Part shown: piece by piece, positions 8,097 through 15,544 of the stretch
Numbering within the stretch: the stretch's first letter is position 1
How the letters are laid out: every line of letters starts with the position of its first letter
Assembly: GCA_965603205.1 (NCBI GenBank)
Contig: CBFDCC010000007.1
Coordinates: 167,292-231,291, forward strand
Direction: 5' to 3'
DNA from: Temperatibacter sp965603205
GTDB lineage: Bacteria > Pseudomonadota > Alphaproteobacteria > Sphingomonadales > Kordiimonadaceae
Length of the DNA: 64,000 nt
Translations under genes and position numbers: made by a program
The notes under the pieces: generated by a model
Databases searched by the model: none
What the model saw: only the letters and a program-made list of their open reading frames with translations
What the model was told of the DNA's origin: nothing

Positions 8097-9701
8097 TTAC
8101 TGAACTTTCTGCCGTTTTTTCAGGCTTGTGACATCATGCACTTGAGACGTCTCTATAAGTGCCTTAGCTATTTTTTTTAATTCACCCCGCTGCAGCTTTT
8201 GTGACGGCGTTAGCGGCAGCGCTTCCATAAAGGTAACATAGCCGGGCACTTTATAGTAAGCGAGCCTTTCTAGTGCCTGCGTGACGATAGCATGCGCGGT
8301 TTCTCCGCTTCCTACCGTGTCGCCCTCTAATACGATGCAAGCCATCACTTCTTCACCGCGCAGATCATCTGGCACAGGCGTTACACCAACGGCTTGCACA
8401 GATTTAATTTCACTCAAGACAGTCTCAACTTCAAGAGATGATATATTTTCACCACTTCTGCGAATGATGCTTTTTTTTCTATCGATGAAAAACAGCGAGC
8501 CATCTTCGCCTTCACGCACGATATCGCCAGTATGCAACCATCCGCCGCTCCAGACCTCTTCTGTCAATACTGGTTGGCCGTGGTATCCGCTAAAAAAACC
8601 ATAACGCGGGTTATCGCCCTTGCTACGCACCAACAATTCACCGGGGGTTCCAAGCGGTACATCCACATCGCTATCACCAACAAGACGGTATTCCATCGTG
8701 TCGTCAGCCCTGCCGAAGCAACACTCGCCCACGTGTCTAGGCTCATGGGATGCTACTATCCAGCCAGCGCCGCCAACCTCGGTCATTGACCAAGCCTCAG
8801 CTAATGGAAAACCATAGCGCTCTTCGAAAACAGCGTGATGCTTTGGATTAACGCCTGCACCAAAGCCAAATTTAATGGTGTGTTGTTTTTCTTCTTCGCA
8901 TTCAGGCAATTGCAACAAAATCGCTGGCACAACACCCAGATAGTGAATGACTGTAGCTTTTGTGTCGACCACTTGCTTCCACCATGAGCGCGGATGAAAA
9001 CGGTCAAGCTGGATAATGCAGCCCCCCGTCATAATCATCGCCATATTGGAACAAGCGAGCGCGTTCATATGTACTTGCGGCAAAGGGGTTACTAGTCTTT
9101 CCTTGCCGTCTTCCAACGCGCAAATGCCGCCCAAATTTAGATAAGCTTTGCCCGCCACTTCAAAATATTCATTCGTCAGGATACATCCTTTTGGCAGGCC
9201 TGTGCTGCCTGATGTATATAAGAGTGCACATTCGCCATTTGCGGCAATCGCTTTGGATTGGAGCGAAGGAAAATCAGCACTGTCGCATGTCCAGATTTTA
9301 ACAACACTATCAACATACTCTAAAGCAGCTTCAGCGATTGGTTTTAGATCATCAAAACATACAATCAGGCACAGCGCGCTATCGCGGATAATATGGGCAC
9401 AGTCTTCTGGCGCTAATTCTTTATTCACTGGTACCAGCGCAGCACCAACATGGTTTAACGCTAACCAATGGAGGAAAAAATCGGCACTATTCTCTAGTAA
9501 CAGTCCTACCCGCGCACCAGCAACGATACCCATTTCGGTATATTTATCAACAAGTGCCAAAATCGCATTTTCAGCAGTGCGATAGGTTAAATTTACCTCA
9601 GGCCGATGTATGTCACCACTTTTACATGCTGGAATGCATAAAAAGTCATTTTCAGGCCACTTTTTTGCGGCATCAAAAAAATAATCAACTGGTTTTTTCA
9701 T
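8097..9701 (-). CDS. AMP-dependent acyl/aryl-CoA ligase
   Basis: 534-residue acyl-adenylate-forming enzyme. Visible motifs are LLYTSGSTGLPKGC (P-loop), AWSMTEVGG (A5), WLHTGDIVREGEDGSLFFIDRKKSIIRRSGENIS (A7-A8) and a C-terminal SQKLQRGELKK lysine. It is a generic long/aryl acyl-CoA synthetase related to crotonobetaine/cyclohexanecarboxylate ligases, and it is clearly different from the abmG-like ligase at 311. CAGGAGA precedes the ATG at 9701. It is the first gene of the ligase-thiolase-DUF35-SDR-dioxygenase block, so it probably activates the acid whose side chain the thiolase-like protein cleaves. The exact acid is unknown; an indole- or aminophenyl-derived acid is one possibility. Confidence 0.8.
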   Translation of the reverse strand: MKKPVDYFFDAAKKWPENDFLCIPACKSGDIHRPEVNLTYRTAENAILALVDKYTEMGIVAGARVGLLLENSADFFLHWLALNHVGAALVPVNKELAPEDCAHIIRDSALCLIVCFDDLKPIAEAALEYVDSVVKIWTCDSADFPSLQSKAIAANGECALLYTSGSTGLPKGCILTNEYFEVAGKAYLNLGGICALEDGKERLVTPLPQVHMNALACSNMAMIMTGGCIIQLDRFHPRSWWKQVVDTKATVIHYLGVVPAILLQLPECEEEKQHTIKFGFGAGVNPKHHAVFEERYGFPLAEAWSMTEVGGAGWIVASHEPRHVGECCFGRADDTMEYRLVGDSDVDVPLGTPGELLVRSKGDNPRYGFFSGYHGQPVLTEEVWSGGWLHTGDIVREGEDGSLFFIDRKKSIIRRSGENISSLEVETVLSEIKSVQAVGVTPVPDDLRGEEVMACIVLEGDTVGSGETAHAIVTQALERLAYYKVPGYVTFMEALPLTPSQKLQRGELKKIAKALIETSQVHDVTSLKKRQKVQ

Positions 9702-9782
9702 TTTGACAATCTCCTGAGCAAAACCTTAATCAACACGGGTAGGCTGCGCCCTATATAATTTTAGTAATTCACTGAAGGGTTA

Positions 9783-9989
9783 TCACCAGGGAAGATGACA
9801 CTCACAGAAAATAACATCTTCTTCTACTTTTTCCTTATATCGAACAGGTTTGAAACCAGTGTCCTTATGAGAAACACCATCATAAAAGGGTTGATTTTTA
9901 GACCTGCCACGAGAGCACCATAGATAGCTCTTTCCAGCTTCTAAAGTCATCATAAAACCTTTACGGTCTGCTATGATTGGGGCTGTCAT
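9783..9989 (-). CDS. Degenerate, truncated CDGSH-type iron-sulfur protein
   Basis: 68 residues that align by eye with bacterial two-motif CDGSH proteins (WCxCGxSxxxPFCDGSHKGTGFxPV...). Of the cluster ligands of the first motif, Cys25 and a histidine (His41, one residue displaced) remain, but the second and third cysteines are Arg27 (cgt) and Tyr36 (tat), each one base from a Cys codon. The second motif stops after CECHLPW, before its CDG(S/T)H part. A strong AATGGAGG-type ribosome binding site precedes the ATG at 9989. The gene may therefore encode a product without the usual [2Fe-2S] cluster, or be a decaying gene. It sits between RidA and the CoA ligase, in the same operon. Confidence 0.6.
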   Translation of the reverse strand: MTAPIIADRKGFMMTLEAGKSYLWCSRGRSKNQPFYDGVSHKDTGFKPVRYKEKVEEDVIFCECHLPW

Positions 9990-10019
9990 ATTCTTTCCTC
10001 CATGTTGTTGGTATTGACG

Positions 10020-10412
10020 CTACAGTACGCAAGTGGTCTCAATCTCGATTTTTGCGCGGTCCTCCATAAGGGAGACGACTTGTACGCAGGCCATTGTTGG
10101 ATAGTTTTTGCCCATAACTTCGCGGTAGGCAGCCCCCATTTCACGTAGTTTAGACAGATATTCTTTTTTGTCGGTAATATACCAGGTCATGCGCACCATA
10201 TGCTCTGGTCCTGCGCCACCTTCCGCCATGATAGCCTTTGTGTTGAGTAACACTTGCCTAAACTGATCTACAATGTCGTCAGACCTAAACTCTTCTTGGC
10301 TGTCCCAGCCAATAACACCAGCAATAAATACAAGTTTTCCAGCGTCAACTTCTATGCCATTTGAATAGCCTTTAGGACGGGGCCAACCTTCGGGTAGGAG
10401 TGGGGTCATCAT
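10020..10412 (-). CDS. RidA-family enamine/imine deaminase
   Basis: 130-residue member of the YjgF/RidA family. Recognisable parts are the YSNGIEVDAGKLVFIAGVIGWDSQ strand pair, the QF.QVL.N...I..EGGAGPEHMVRMTWYITD helix-strand, and the end AKIEIETT. These proteins hydrolyse enamine/imine intermediates to ketone plus ammonia. In an anthraniloyl-CoA pathway the reduced ring carries a vinylogous amine (2-amino-5-oxocyclohex-1-ene-carboxyl-CoA), so a dedicated deaminase makes chemical sense; that role is inferred. Two adjacent ATGs are possible starts; AAGGAT lies 5 bases before the first. Only one base separates it from the thioesterase gene. The usual substrate-carboxylate Arg is not in the standard position, so it may be a specialised subgroup. 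Confidence 0.85.
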   Translation of the reverse strand: MMTPLLPEGWPRPKGYSNGIEVDAGKLVFIAGVIGWDSQEEFRSDDIVDQFRQVLLNTKAIMAEGGAGPEHMVRMTWYITDKKEYLSKLREMGAAYREVMGKNYPTMACVQVVSLMEDRAKIEIETTCVL

Positions 10413-10413
10413 G

Positions 10414-10830
10414 TTAATCCTTGAGGTATTTTGTTAGAGTTGCGCGTAATTCGTCATCAAATGGTGATGATTTCATGGTTTCCATATCGATGTAAACAAG
10501 CGTTGGCTGGGCAGTAAGGCGTTTTTCTGTTCCGCAATAGGCGGTTACATCTAATGTGACAGAGGATTTGCCCAATTTAACAACGGAAATACAAAAGTTT
10601 AAAATATCATCACAAAAACTAGGTGAATAAAACTCAGTTTCCATTTTGACTGTAGGTATACCCATCTTGTCCTTTAAATGCATTTGACCAAAGGGACGGT
10701 TAAGCGCGTCCCTAAACATGTCCTCTACCGAATTGTTAATCATCTCATAATAGCGAGGGTAATAGACAATACCAGCTGGGTCTGTATGGCCGTGTCGCAC
10801 TAAGCGATCTACTTTAAAAACCTCACTCAT
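10414..10830 (-). CDS. Hotdog-fold acyl/aryl-CoA thioesterase (4-hydroxybenzoyl-CoA thioesterase type)
   Basis: 138-residue single hotdog domain. The N-terminal HGHTDPAGIVYYPRYYEMIN segment carries Asp17 in the position of the catalytic aspartate of Pseudomonas-type 4-hydroxybenzoyl-CoA thioesterase. It would hydrolyse an aromatic or alicyclic CoA ester, either as a pathway step or to recover CoA from dead-end products such as unprocessed 2-aminobenzoyl-CoA. The ATG at 10830 overlaps the stop of the acyl-CoA dehydrogenase gene (ATGA), so translation is coupled. A thioesterase of this kind commonly accompanies RidA and an acyl-CoA dehydrogenase in abmA-type clusters. Confidence 0.85.
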   Translation of the reverse strand: MSEVFKVDRLVRHGHTDPAGIVYYPRYYEMINNSVEDMFRDALNRPFGQMHLKDKMGIPTVKMETEFYSPSFCDDILNFCISVVKLGKSSVTLDVTAYCGTEKRLTAQPTLVYIDMETMKSSPFDDELRATLTKYLKD

Positions 10831-12014
10831 TTGGGTGCTGCATGGTTAGCGAGGTGAGACCTGGCGATGACAACCTTTTGAACTTCAGAAGCGCCTTCAT
10901 AAATACGAAGAGCGCGAATGTCGCGGTATAGTTCCTCAACTTTAACGCCTTGAACCACGCCCATGCCACCAAATATCTGCACAGATTTATCAATGACTTT
11001 TTGCGCTTGATCAGTGGCAAATAGTTTGGCCATTGCCGCCTCGCGGGTTACGCGTGCTTGACCATTATCCTTGGCCCAAGCCGCCCGGAAAATCAGTAGA
11101 GCAGAAGCGTCAATATCAAGAGCGCTTTCACCGATCATGGCTTGAACTAATTGTAGGTTATGCAGCGGTGCATCAAATAATGTACGTGACTGAGCACGGT
11201 CTGTGGCTTCATCCAGCGCCCGACGGGCAAAACCAAGTGCGGCCGCGCCAACGGTAGAGCGGAAGATATCAAGTGTTGCCATGGCACCCTTGAATCCGCC
11301 ACCGCTCTCACCCAATAGGTTTCCTGCAGGGATGCGGCAATCATTAAAACGAATAGTTGCTAGCGGATGGGGCGCTATTACATTGATGCGTTCAAGCACT
11401 TCAAACCCTAGTGTGTCAGCGTCAACAACAAAGGCCGATAGGCCGCGCGCGCCTTCGCCTTCACCCGTGCGGGCAAAAACAACATATTGATCTGCGATGC
11501 CGCCATTAGAGATAAAAGTCTTGGTGCCATTAATGATATAGCTATCACCATCTAAAGTGGCCGTACTGCGTGTTTTAGCCACGTCTGATCCAGATTCAGG
11601 TTCAGTGAGGGCAAAGGCAGCCGCTAAGCGCCCTTCGCCGACGCCCGTAAGGTAGTGAGCCTTGGTGGCATCTGATCCAAGCAGTGATATAGTGCCTGAG
11701 CCTAATCCCTGCATGGCGAATACAAAATCGGCTAGGCCTGAATAATAAGCAAGCGTCATGCGAATAATGCAAAGCGAGCGCACATCCAAATTTTCATGTA
11801 TGCCGCCATAGGCTTTTGGCACTGCATAGCGTGTATAACCAGCCTCGCCGAGCATGTTTAATAGTGTGCGGCAACTGGCATCAAGATCATCATGTAAGCT
11901 GTGATCCTCGACAACAGGCAATAGGATGCTTTTACACCATGCATCTAGGTCAACCGCTAGTTTGCGGTGATGATCCTCAAGAAAGGGCCACTCTAAGAAA
12001 GTCATATCTGCCAT
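10827..12014 (-). CDS. Acyl-CoA dehydrogenase (alicyclic acyl-CoA, anthraniloyl-CoA pathway)
   Basis: 395-residue flavoprotein with standard acyl-CoA dehydrogenase architecture. The FAD/substrate loop AFALTEPESGSDVAKTRSTA lies near residues 131-150, followed by TKTFISNGGIADQYVVFART and a C-terminal QIFGGMGVVQG...LRIYEGASEVQK block whose Glu is the likely catalytic base. It oxidises an acyl-CoA to the 2-enoyl-CoA and passes electrons to ETF. With the crotonase and SDR upstream it forms a beta-oxidation trio that would process the reduced ring of 2-amino-5-oxocyclohexene-carboxyl-CoA or the ring-opened product; the substrate is inferred from context. Four bases separate it from the crotonase gene. 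Confidence 0.88.
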   Translation of the reverse strand: MADMTFLEWPFLEDHHRKLAVDLDAWCKSILLPVVEDHSLHDDLDASCRTLLNMLGEAGYTRYAVPKAYGGIHENLDVRSLCIIRMTLAYYSGLADFVFAMQGLGSGTISLLGSDATKAHYLTGVGEGRLAAAFALTEPESGSDVAKTRSTATLDGDSYIINGTKTFISNGGIADQYVVFARTGEGEGARGLSAFVVDADTLGFEVLERINVIAPHPLATIRFNDCRIPAGNLLGESGGGFKGAMATLDIFRSTVGAAALGFARRALDEATDRAQSRTLFDAPLHNLQLVQAMIGESALDIDASALLIFRAAWAKDNGQARVTREAAMAKLFATDQAQKVIDKSVQIFGGMGVVQGVKVEELYRDIRALRIYEGASEVQKVVIARSHLANHAAPK

Positions 12015-12018
12015 GGGT

Positions 12019-12834
12019 TTAGTCTCCCTTAAATACAGGCGTTTCTTTATTTACAAAGGCGTTATAGGCGCGTTCAAAATCTTTGGTTTGCATACAAATA
12101 GCTTGGGCCTGTGCTTCGGCTTCAATCGCGGTGTTTAAGCTCATGTCCCACTCAATATTGAGCTGATTTTTAGTCATGCCATTAGCAAAAGTCGGACCGG
12201 ATGCGATATCGCGGGCCAGCTTCAAAGCTGTGTCCATAAGATCACCAGCCTCAACTACTTGATTGAAATAGCCCCAAGCTAGACCTTCTTCGGCTTTTAG
12301 GCCGCGTCCCGTGAATAGCAATTCAGACGCGCGGCCCTGGCCAATGATACGCGGTAATATGGCACAAGCGCCCATGTCGCAGCCTGCAAGGCCAACACGG
12401 TTAAACAGGAAGTAGGTCTTAGCCTTTGGTGTGGCTATCCGCATGTCAGAGGACATAGGAATAATAGCGCCTGCACCTGCTGATATGCCATCAACTGCCG
12501 CGATAATGGGCTGAGGGCAGCCACGCATAGCCTTAACGAGATCGCCCGTCATGCGGGTGAAGTCCATTAGCTCTGTCATGTCCATTTTTACAAGCGGGCC
12601 GATGATTTCATGCACGTCACCACCTGAACAGAAGTTGCCTTCATTGGGGGCGAAAATCACGACCTTCACATCTTTCACGTAAATAAGGTCTCGGAACATA
12701 TCGCGTAATTCTGCGTAGCTCTCAAATGACAGAGGGTTTTTGCGCTCTGGCCTGTCTAGGCGGATTGTGGCGATGCCGTCACTAAAATCCCACAAAAAAT
12801 ATTTTGGCGTGTATGTATCAGGATTGAATGTCAT
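12019..12834 (-). CDS. Enoyl-CoA hydratase/isomerase (crotonase family)
   Basis: 271-residue crotonase. It has the two oxyanion-hole segments (EGNFCSGGDVHEI near residue 65 and AVDGISAGAGAIIPMSSDMRIA near 115), then FLFNRVGLAGCDMGACAILPRIIGQGRASELLFTGR. The position equivalent to the second catalytic acid reads AGCDMGA, with Asp rather than the usual Glu; cyclohexenyl-CoA hydratases and ring hydrolases in aromatic pathways often vary here. The start is the ATG at 12834 with GGAG 8 bases upstream; a TTG one codon earlier is less likely. It probably hydrates the 2-enoyl-CoA made by the adjacent acyl-CoA dehydrogenase, or opens the alicyclic ring. Confidence 0.85.
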   Translation of the reverse strand: MTFNPDTYTPKYFLWDFSDGIATIRLDRPERKNPLSFESYAELRDMFRDLIYVKDVKVVIFAPNEGNFCSGGDVHEIIGPLVKMDMTELMDFTRMTGDLVKAMRGCPQPIIAAVDGISAGAGAIIPMSSDMRIATPKAKTYFLFNRVGLAGCDMGACAILPRIIGQGRASELLFTGRGLKAEEGLAWGYFNQVVEAGDLMDTALKLARDIASGPTFANGMTKNQLNIEWDMSLNTAIEAEAQAQAICMQTKDFERAYNAFVNKETPVFKGD

Positions 12835-12847
12835 CAATCGGACTCCG

Positions 12848-13294
12848 TTATTTTATTTTATCCAGAATAGTCATTAGATCAGTAATATCTTGCTCATCCA
12901 AGCTTGAGAAAAGGCCTTCGACCCATTTTTCATGCTGGACAGCCATAGCTTCAAAGGCTGTTTTACCCTTGCGTGTGATAAATAATATATAGGTGCGTTT
13001 GTCAGTAGGCATTGGCGTGCGAAGAATAAGGCCATCATCCTGTAAGCGCTTAGCAAGGCCTGTCAGATTACCATTTGATACCATCAACATCGAGGATAGT
13101 TCGCCCATTGTGACGCCGTTTGGGCGACGAGATAGTTCAGCCAGCACATCAAAACGCGGCAGCGTAGCCTTAAATTCAACGCGCAAACGCTCCTTGAGGG
13201 TTTTCTCGGTCGCATTGGTAGTGCCTAGCAGTTTCAACCAAAGGCGCAGGCTTTGCTTAGGTCGGGATGTGTCTGTTGTTATGTTATCTGACAT
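12848..13294 (-). CDS. MarR-family transcriptional regulator of the aminobenzoate operon
   Basis: 148-residue winged-helix protein. The DNA-binding part spans about residues 45-110: LPRFDVLAELSRRPNGVTMGELSSMLMVSNGNLTGLAKRLQDDGLILR followed by the wing TDKRTYILFITRKGK. MarR proteins of aromatic catabolism bind the aromatic acid or its CoA thioester and release DNA. The gene is second in the minus-strand run, with its ATG overlapping the stop of the SDR by one base, so it would autoregulate through the divergent region 14044-14280. Inverted repeats there (14196-14215 and 14219-14249) are candidate sites. MarR proteins also control indole-3-acetate degradation (IacR/IadR), which fits the hypothesis for the operon. 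Confidence 0.88.
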   Translation of the reverse strand: MSDNITTDTSRPKQSLRLWLKLLGTTNATEKTLKERLRVEFKATLPRFDVLAELSRRPNGVTMGELSSMLMVSNGNLTGLAKRLQDDGLILRTPMPTDKRTYILFITRKGKTAFEAMAVQHEKWVEGLFSSLDEQDITDLMTILDKIK

Positions 13295-14043
13295 TACATT
13301 GTTTCTCCGCCATCAATTGCGATACTTTGGCCATTAATAGAGCCACTGTTAGGATCGCATAACCATAGAGCTGTGGTCGCCACTTCTTCTGGTTGGATTA
13401 GCCTTTTTTGTGGATTATTTGCCACGAGCTCAGCCAGCGCTTCAGTGTCAGTACGGCCTGTTTTGCTTGTAATATAGGCAACAGCATTTTCTACTATTTC
13501 AGTATCGACAAAACCTGGGCAAATAGAATTGGCTGTTATGTTGGTCGATGCTAATTCCAGTGCCAATGAGCGTGTCATACCAATGACGCCATGCTTAGCT
13601 GCTGAGTAAGCGGCAGTATAAACGGAGCCTTTTAGCCCCGCTATGCTGGCGATATTAATAATGCGACCAACACCTTTTTCTCGCATGGTCACCAATGCTG
13701 CTTTCGTGCATAAAAATGTACCTGTTAGGTTAACAGCTAACATAGCATTCCATTGCTCGGTGGATATTTTATGCAGAGGTGCGGTTATCGCCGCACCTGC
13801 ATTATTGACTAATATATCAATCGGCTTCATCGCAGCGAATACACGCTCAACAGCGTCGGCATCCGTTATGTCCAATGCAACGGCAGTCACATTCTCCATA
13901 GAATTTGCAACTATTGAAGATTGGTCAAGATTGCGGCTGACGATAGTAATTTTTGCGCCAGCACCCGCTAGGGCGCGTGTGATAGCAAGGCCTATGCCCG
14001 TTGCGCCCCCTGTGATGACGGCATGCTGATTTTTTAGTGTCAC
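13294..14043 (-). CDS. SDR-family 3-hydroxyacyl-CoA dehydrogenase-like
   Basis: 249-residue classical SDR. The cofactor motif GGATGIG is at residues 12-18, NNAG at 80-83, and the catalytic residues are Ser133 (IASIAG), Tyr146 and Lys150 (YSAAK). The C-terminus SGSINGQSIAIDGGETM is that of FabG/BdhA/PHB-type enzymes. The start is a GTG at 14043 with GGAGC about 10 bases upstream. First gene of the 13-gene minus-strand run, it most likely oxidises the 3-hydroxyacyl-CoA produced by the crotonase two genes downstream, completing the beta-oxidation-like set. A free-alcohol substrate cannot be excluded. Confidence 0.85.
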   Translation of the reverse strand: MTLKNQHAVITGGATGIGLAITRALAGAGAKITIVSRNLDQSSIVANSMENVTAVALDITDADAVERVFAAMKPIDILVNNAGAAITAPLHKISTEQWNAMLAVNLTGTFLCTKAALVTMREKGVGRIINIASIAGLKGSVYTAAYSAAKHGVIGMTRSLALELASTNITANSICPGFVDTEIVENAVAYITSKTGRTDTEALAELVANNPQKRLIQPEEVATTALWLCDPNSGSINGQSIAIDGGETM

Positions 14044-14195
14044 TTTAATAAAGCTCCAATGTGATAATTTTAATTAATTATATATATAAAGTAATATTGA
14101 AAGTCAAATTCTTATCGATAATATCCTATAGAATACTTATATATAGGGAGTAGATGAGTTAGTAATGCGATTGAGGTATATTAAAAAAATATTCT

Positions 14196-14215
14196 ATAGT
14201 TTAAGTATGAACTAT
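14196..14215. promoter_or_regulatory. Short inverted repeat in the SDR/gcdH divergent region
   Basis: ATAGTT and AACTAT form 6-base arms around an 8-base spacer (20 bases in all). With the neighbouring 31-base palindrome it is one of two candidate binding sites in this 237-base divergent promoter region; a third, weaker dyad (CCTATA/TATAGG) lies at 14125-14147. Confidence 0.4.
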
Positions 14216-14218
14216 TGA

Positions 14219-14249
14219 TATCTTCATAATTATTGGTTATATGAAGATA
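14219..14249. promoter_or_regulatory. 31-bp palindrome, candidate MarR operator before gcdH
   Basis: Perfect 9-base arms TATCTTCAT and ATGAAGATA flank a 13-base AT-rich spacer. The palindrome ends 31 bases before the ATG of gcdH at 14281 and lies between two divergent transcription units, one of which encodes a MarR protein. Long dyads in this position are usual for autoregulating MarR genes. Confidence 0.55.
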
Positions 14250-14280
14250 AATTATATTGTTATTTTGGAAGGCAAGAGCA

Positions 14281-15486
14281 ATGAGCATGAATTATAAAAA
14301 AGGCATAGTGCCATTTCAGTGGGATGATGCCCTATTTTTAGATGGTCAATTGAGCGAGGAAGAGCGGATGATCCGTGATGCTGCTCGTGATTTTGCGCAA
14401 GATAAATTAATGCCACGTGTTCAAGAGGCTAATAGGAATGAGCATTTCCACCGTGAGATTATGAATGAGGCTGGAGAGCAGGGTTTGCTTGGCTCGACGT
14501 TGCCTGAGAAATATGGCTGCTCTGATACCTCTTATGTGAGCTACGGTCTTATTGCCCGCGAAATAGAGCGTGTAGATAGTGGTTATCGCTCCGCCTTATC
14601 AGTTCAAAGCTCACTTGTTATGCATCCTATCTATGCTTATGGCTCTGAAGAGCAGCGCATAAAATATTTACCTAAGCTAGCTAGCGGCGAGTGGGTTGGT
14701 TGTTTTGGCCTAACGGAGCCTAACGCAGGGTCTGATCCTGCGGGCATGGAAACACGCGCTAAAAAGGTTGATGGGGGCTATGTAGTTAATGGCGCAAAGA
14801 TGTGGATCACCAATAGTCCTATCGCTGATGTATTTGTTGTTTGGGCCAAGTCAGCAGACCATAACAATGCCATTCGAGGGTTCGTCCTTGAAAAGGGTAT
14901 GAAGGGTCTTTCCGCGCCAAAGATTGAGGGCAAGTTTTCACTGCGTGCCTCTATCACAGGTGAGATCGTTATGAATGAGGTGTTTGTGCCAGACGAGAAT
15001 TTGTTGCCAAATGCTGAAGGACTTGCTGGCCCATTTGGTTGTCTTAACCGTGCCCGCTACGGTATTGCTTGGGGATCATTGGGGGCTGCTGAGTTCTGTT
15101 TAGCTGCGGCTCGCACATATACACTTGATCGCAAGCAATTCGGTAAGCCACTGGCTGCGACACAGCTTATTCAAAAGAAAATGGCCGATGCTTTAACTGA
15201 AATTACGTTAGGCATTCAAGCGGCTCTACAAGTTGGCCGTTTAATGGACGCTGATAATTTTGCACCTGAAATGATTAGCCTGATCAAGCGTAATAACTGT
15301 GGTAAGGCGCTTGATATCGCTCGCGCAGCCCGTGACATGCATGGTGGTAATGGTATCAGTGATGAGTTCCATGTTATCAGACACATGATGAATTTAGAGA
15401 CAGTTAATACCTATGAAGGCACCCATGATGTTCACGCGCTGATCTTGGGTCGTGGGATTACGGGTCTTCAGGCTTTTTCTGCTTAG
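14281..15486 (+). CDS. gcdH: Glutaryl-CoA dehydrogenase
   Basis: 401-residue acyl-CoA dehydrogenase of the glutaryl-CoA type, converting glutaryl-CoA to crotonyl-CoA and CO2. Diagnostic parts are FQWDDALFLDGQLSEEERMIRD at the N-terminus, SVQSSLVMHPIYAYGSEEQR, GCFGLTEPNAGSDPAGM, FSLRASITGEI, CLNRARYGIAWG, and the C-terminal NTYEGTHDVHALILGR with catalytic Glu379. The ATG at 14281 was chosen because GGAAGG stands just upstream; an in-frame alternative start at 14257 has no such signal. It is followed 58 bases later by the abmA-type gene on the same strand, suggesting that the aminobenzoate ring is taken to glutaryl-CoA; lysine/tryptophan catabolism is its other usual role. Confidence 0.93.
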   Translation: MSMNYKKGIVPFQWDDALFLDGQLSEEERMIRDAARDFAQDKLMPRVQEANRNEHFHREIMNEAGEQGLLGSTLPEKYGCSDTSYVSYGLIAREIERVDSGYRSALSVQSSLVMHPIYAYGSEEQRIKYLPKLASGEWVGCFGLTEPNAGSDPAGMETRAKKVDGGYVVNGAKMWITNSPIADVFVVWAKSADHNNAIRGFVLEKGMKGLSAPKIEGKFSLRASITGEIVMNEVFVPDENLLPNAEGLAGPFGCLNRARYGIAWGSLGAAEFCLAAARTYTLDRKQFGKPLAATQLIQKKMADALTEITLGIQAALQVGRLMDADNFAPEMISLIKRNNCGKALDIARAARDMHGGNGISDEFHVIRHMMNLETVNTYEGTHDVHALILGRGITGLQAFSA

Positions 15487-15544
15487 GGTAATTGGCTTCG
15501 TGGCTTTGAGTATAGTAATGAATATTACAAAAGGGTGTAGAAAA

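Noticed and set aside
9148..9585. 145-codon plus-strand frame opposite the CoA ligase
   Set aside because: Shadow frame with no start signal; the ligase on the other strand has all adenylate-forming motifs.
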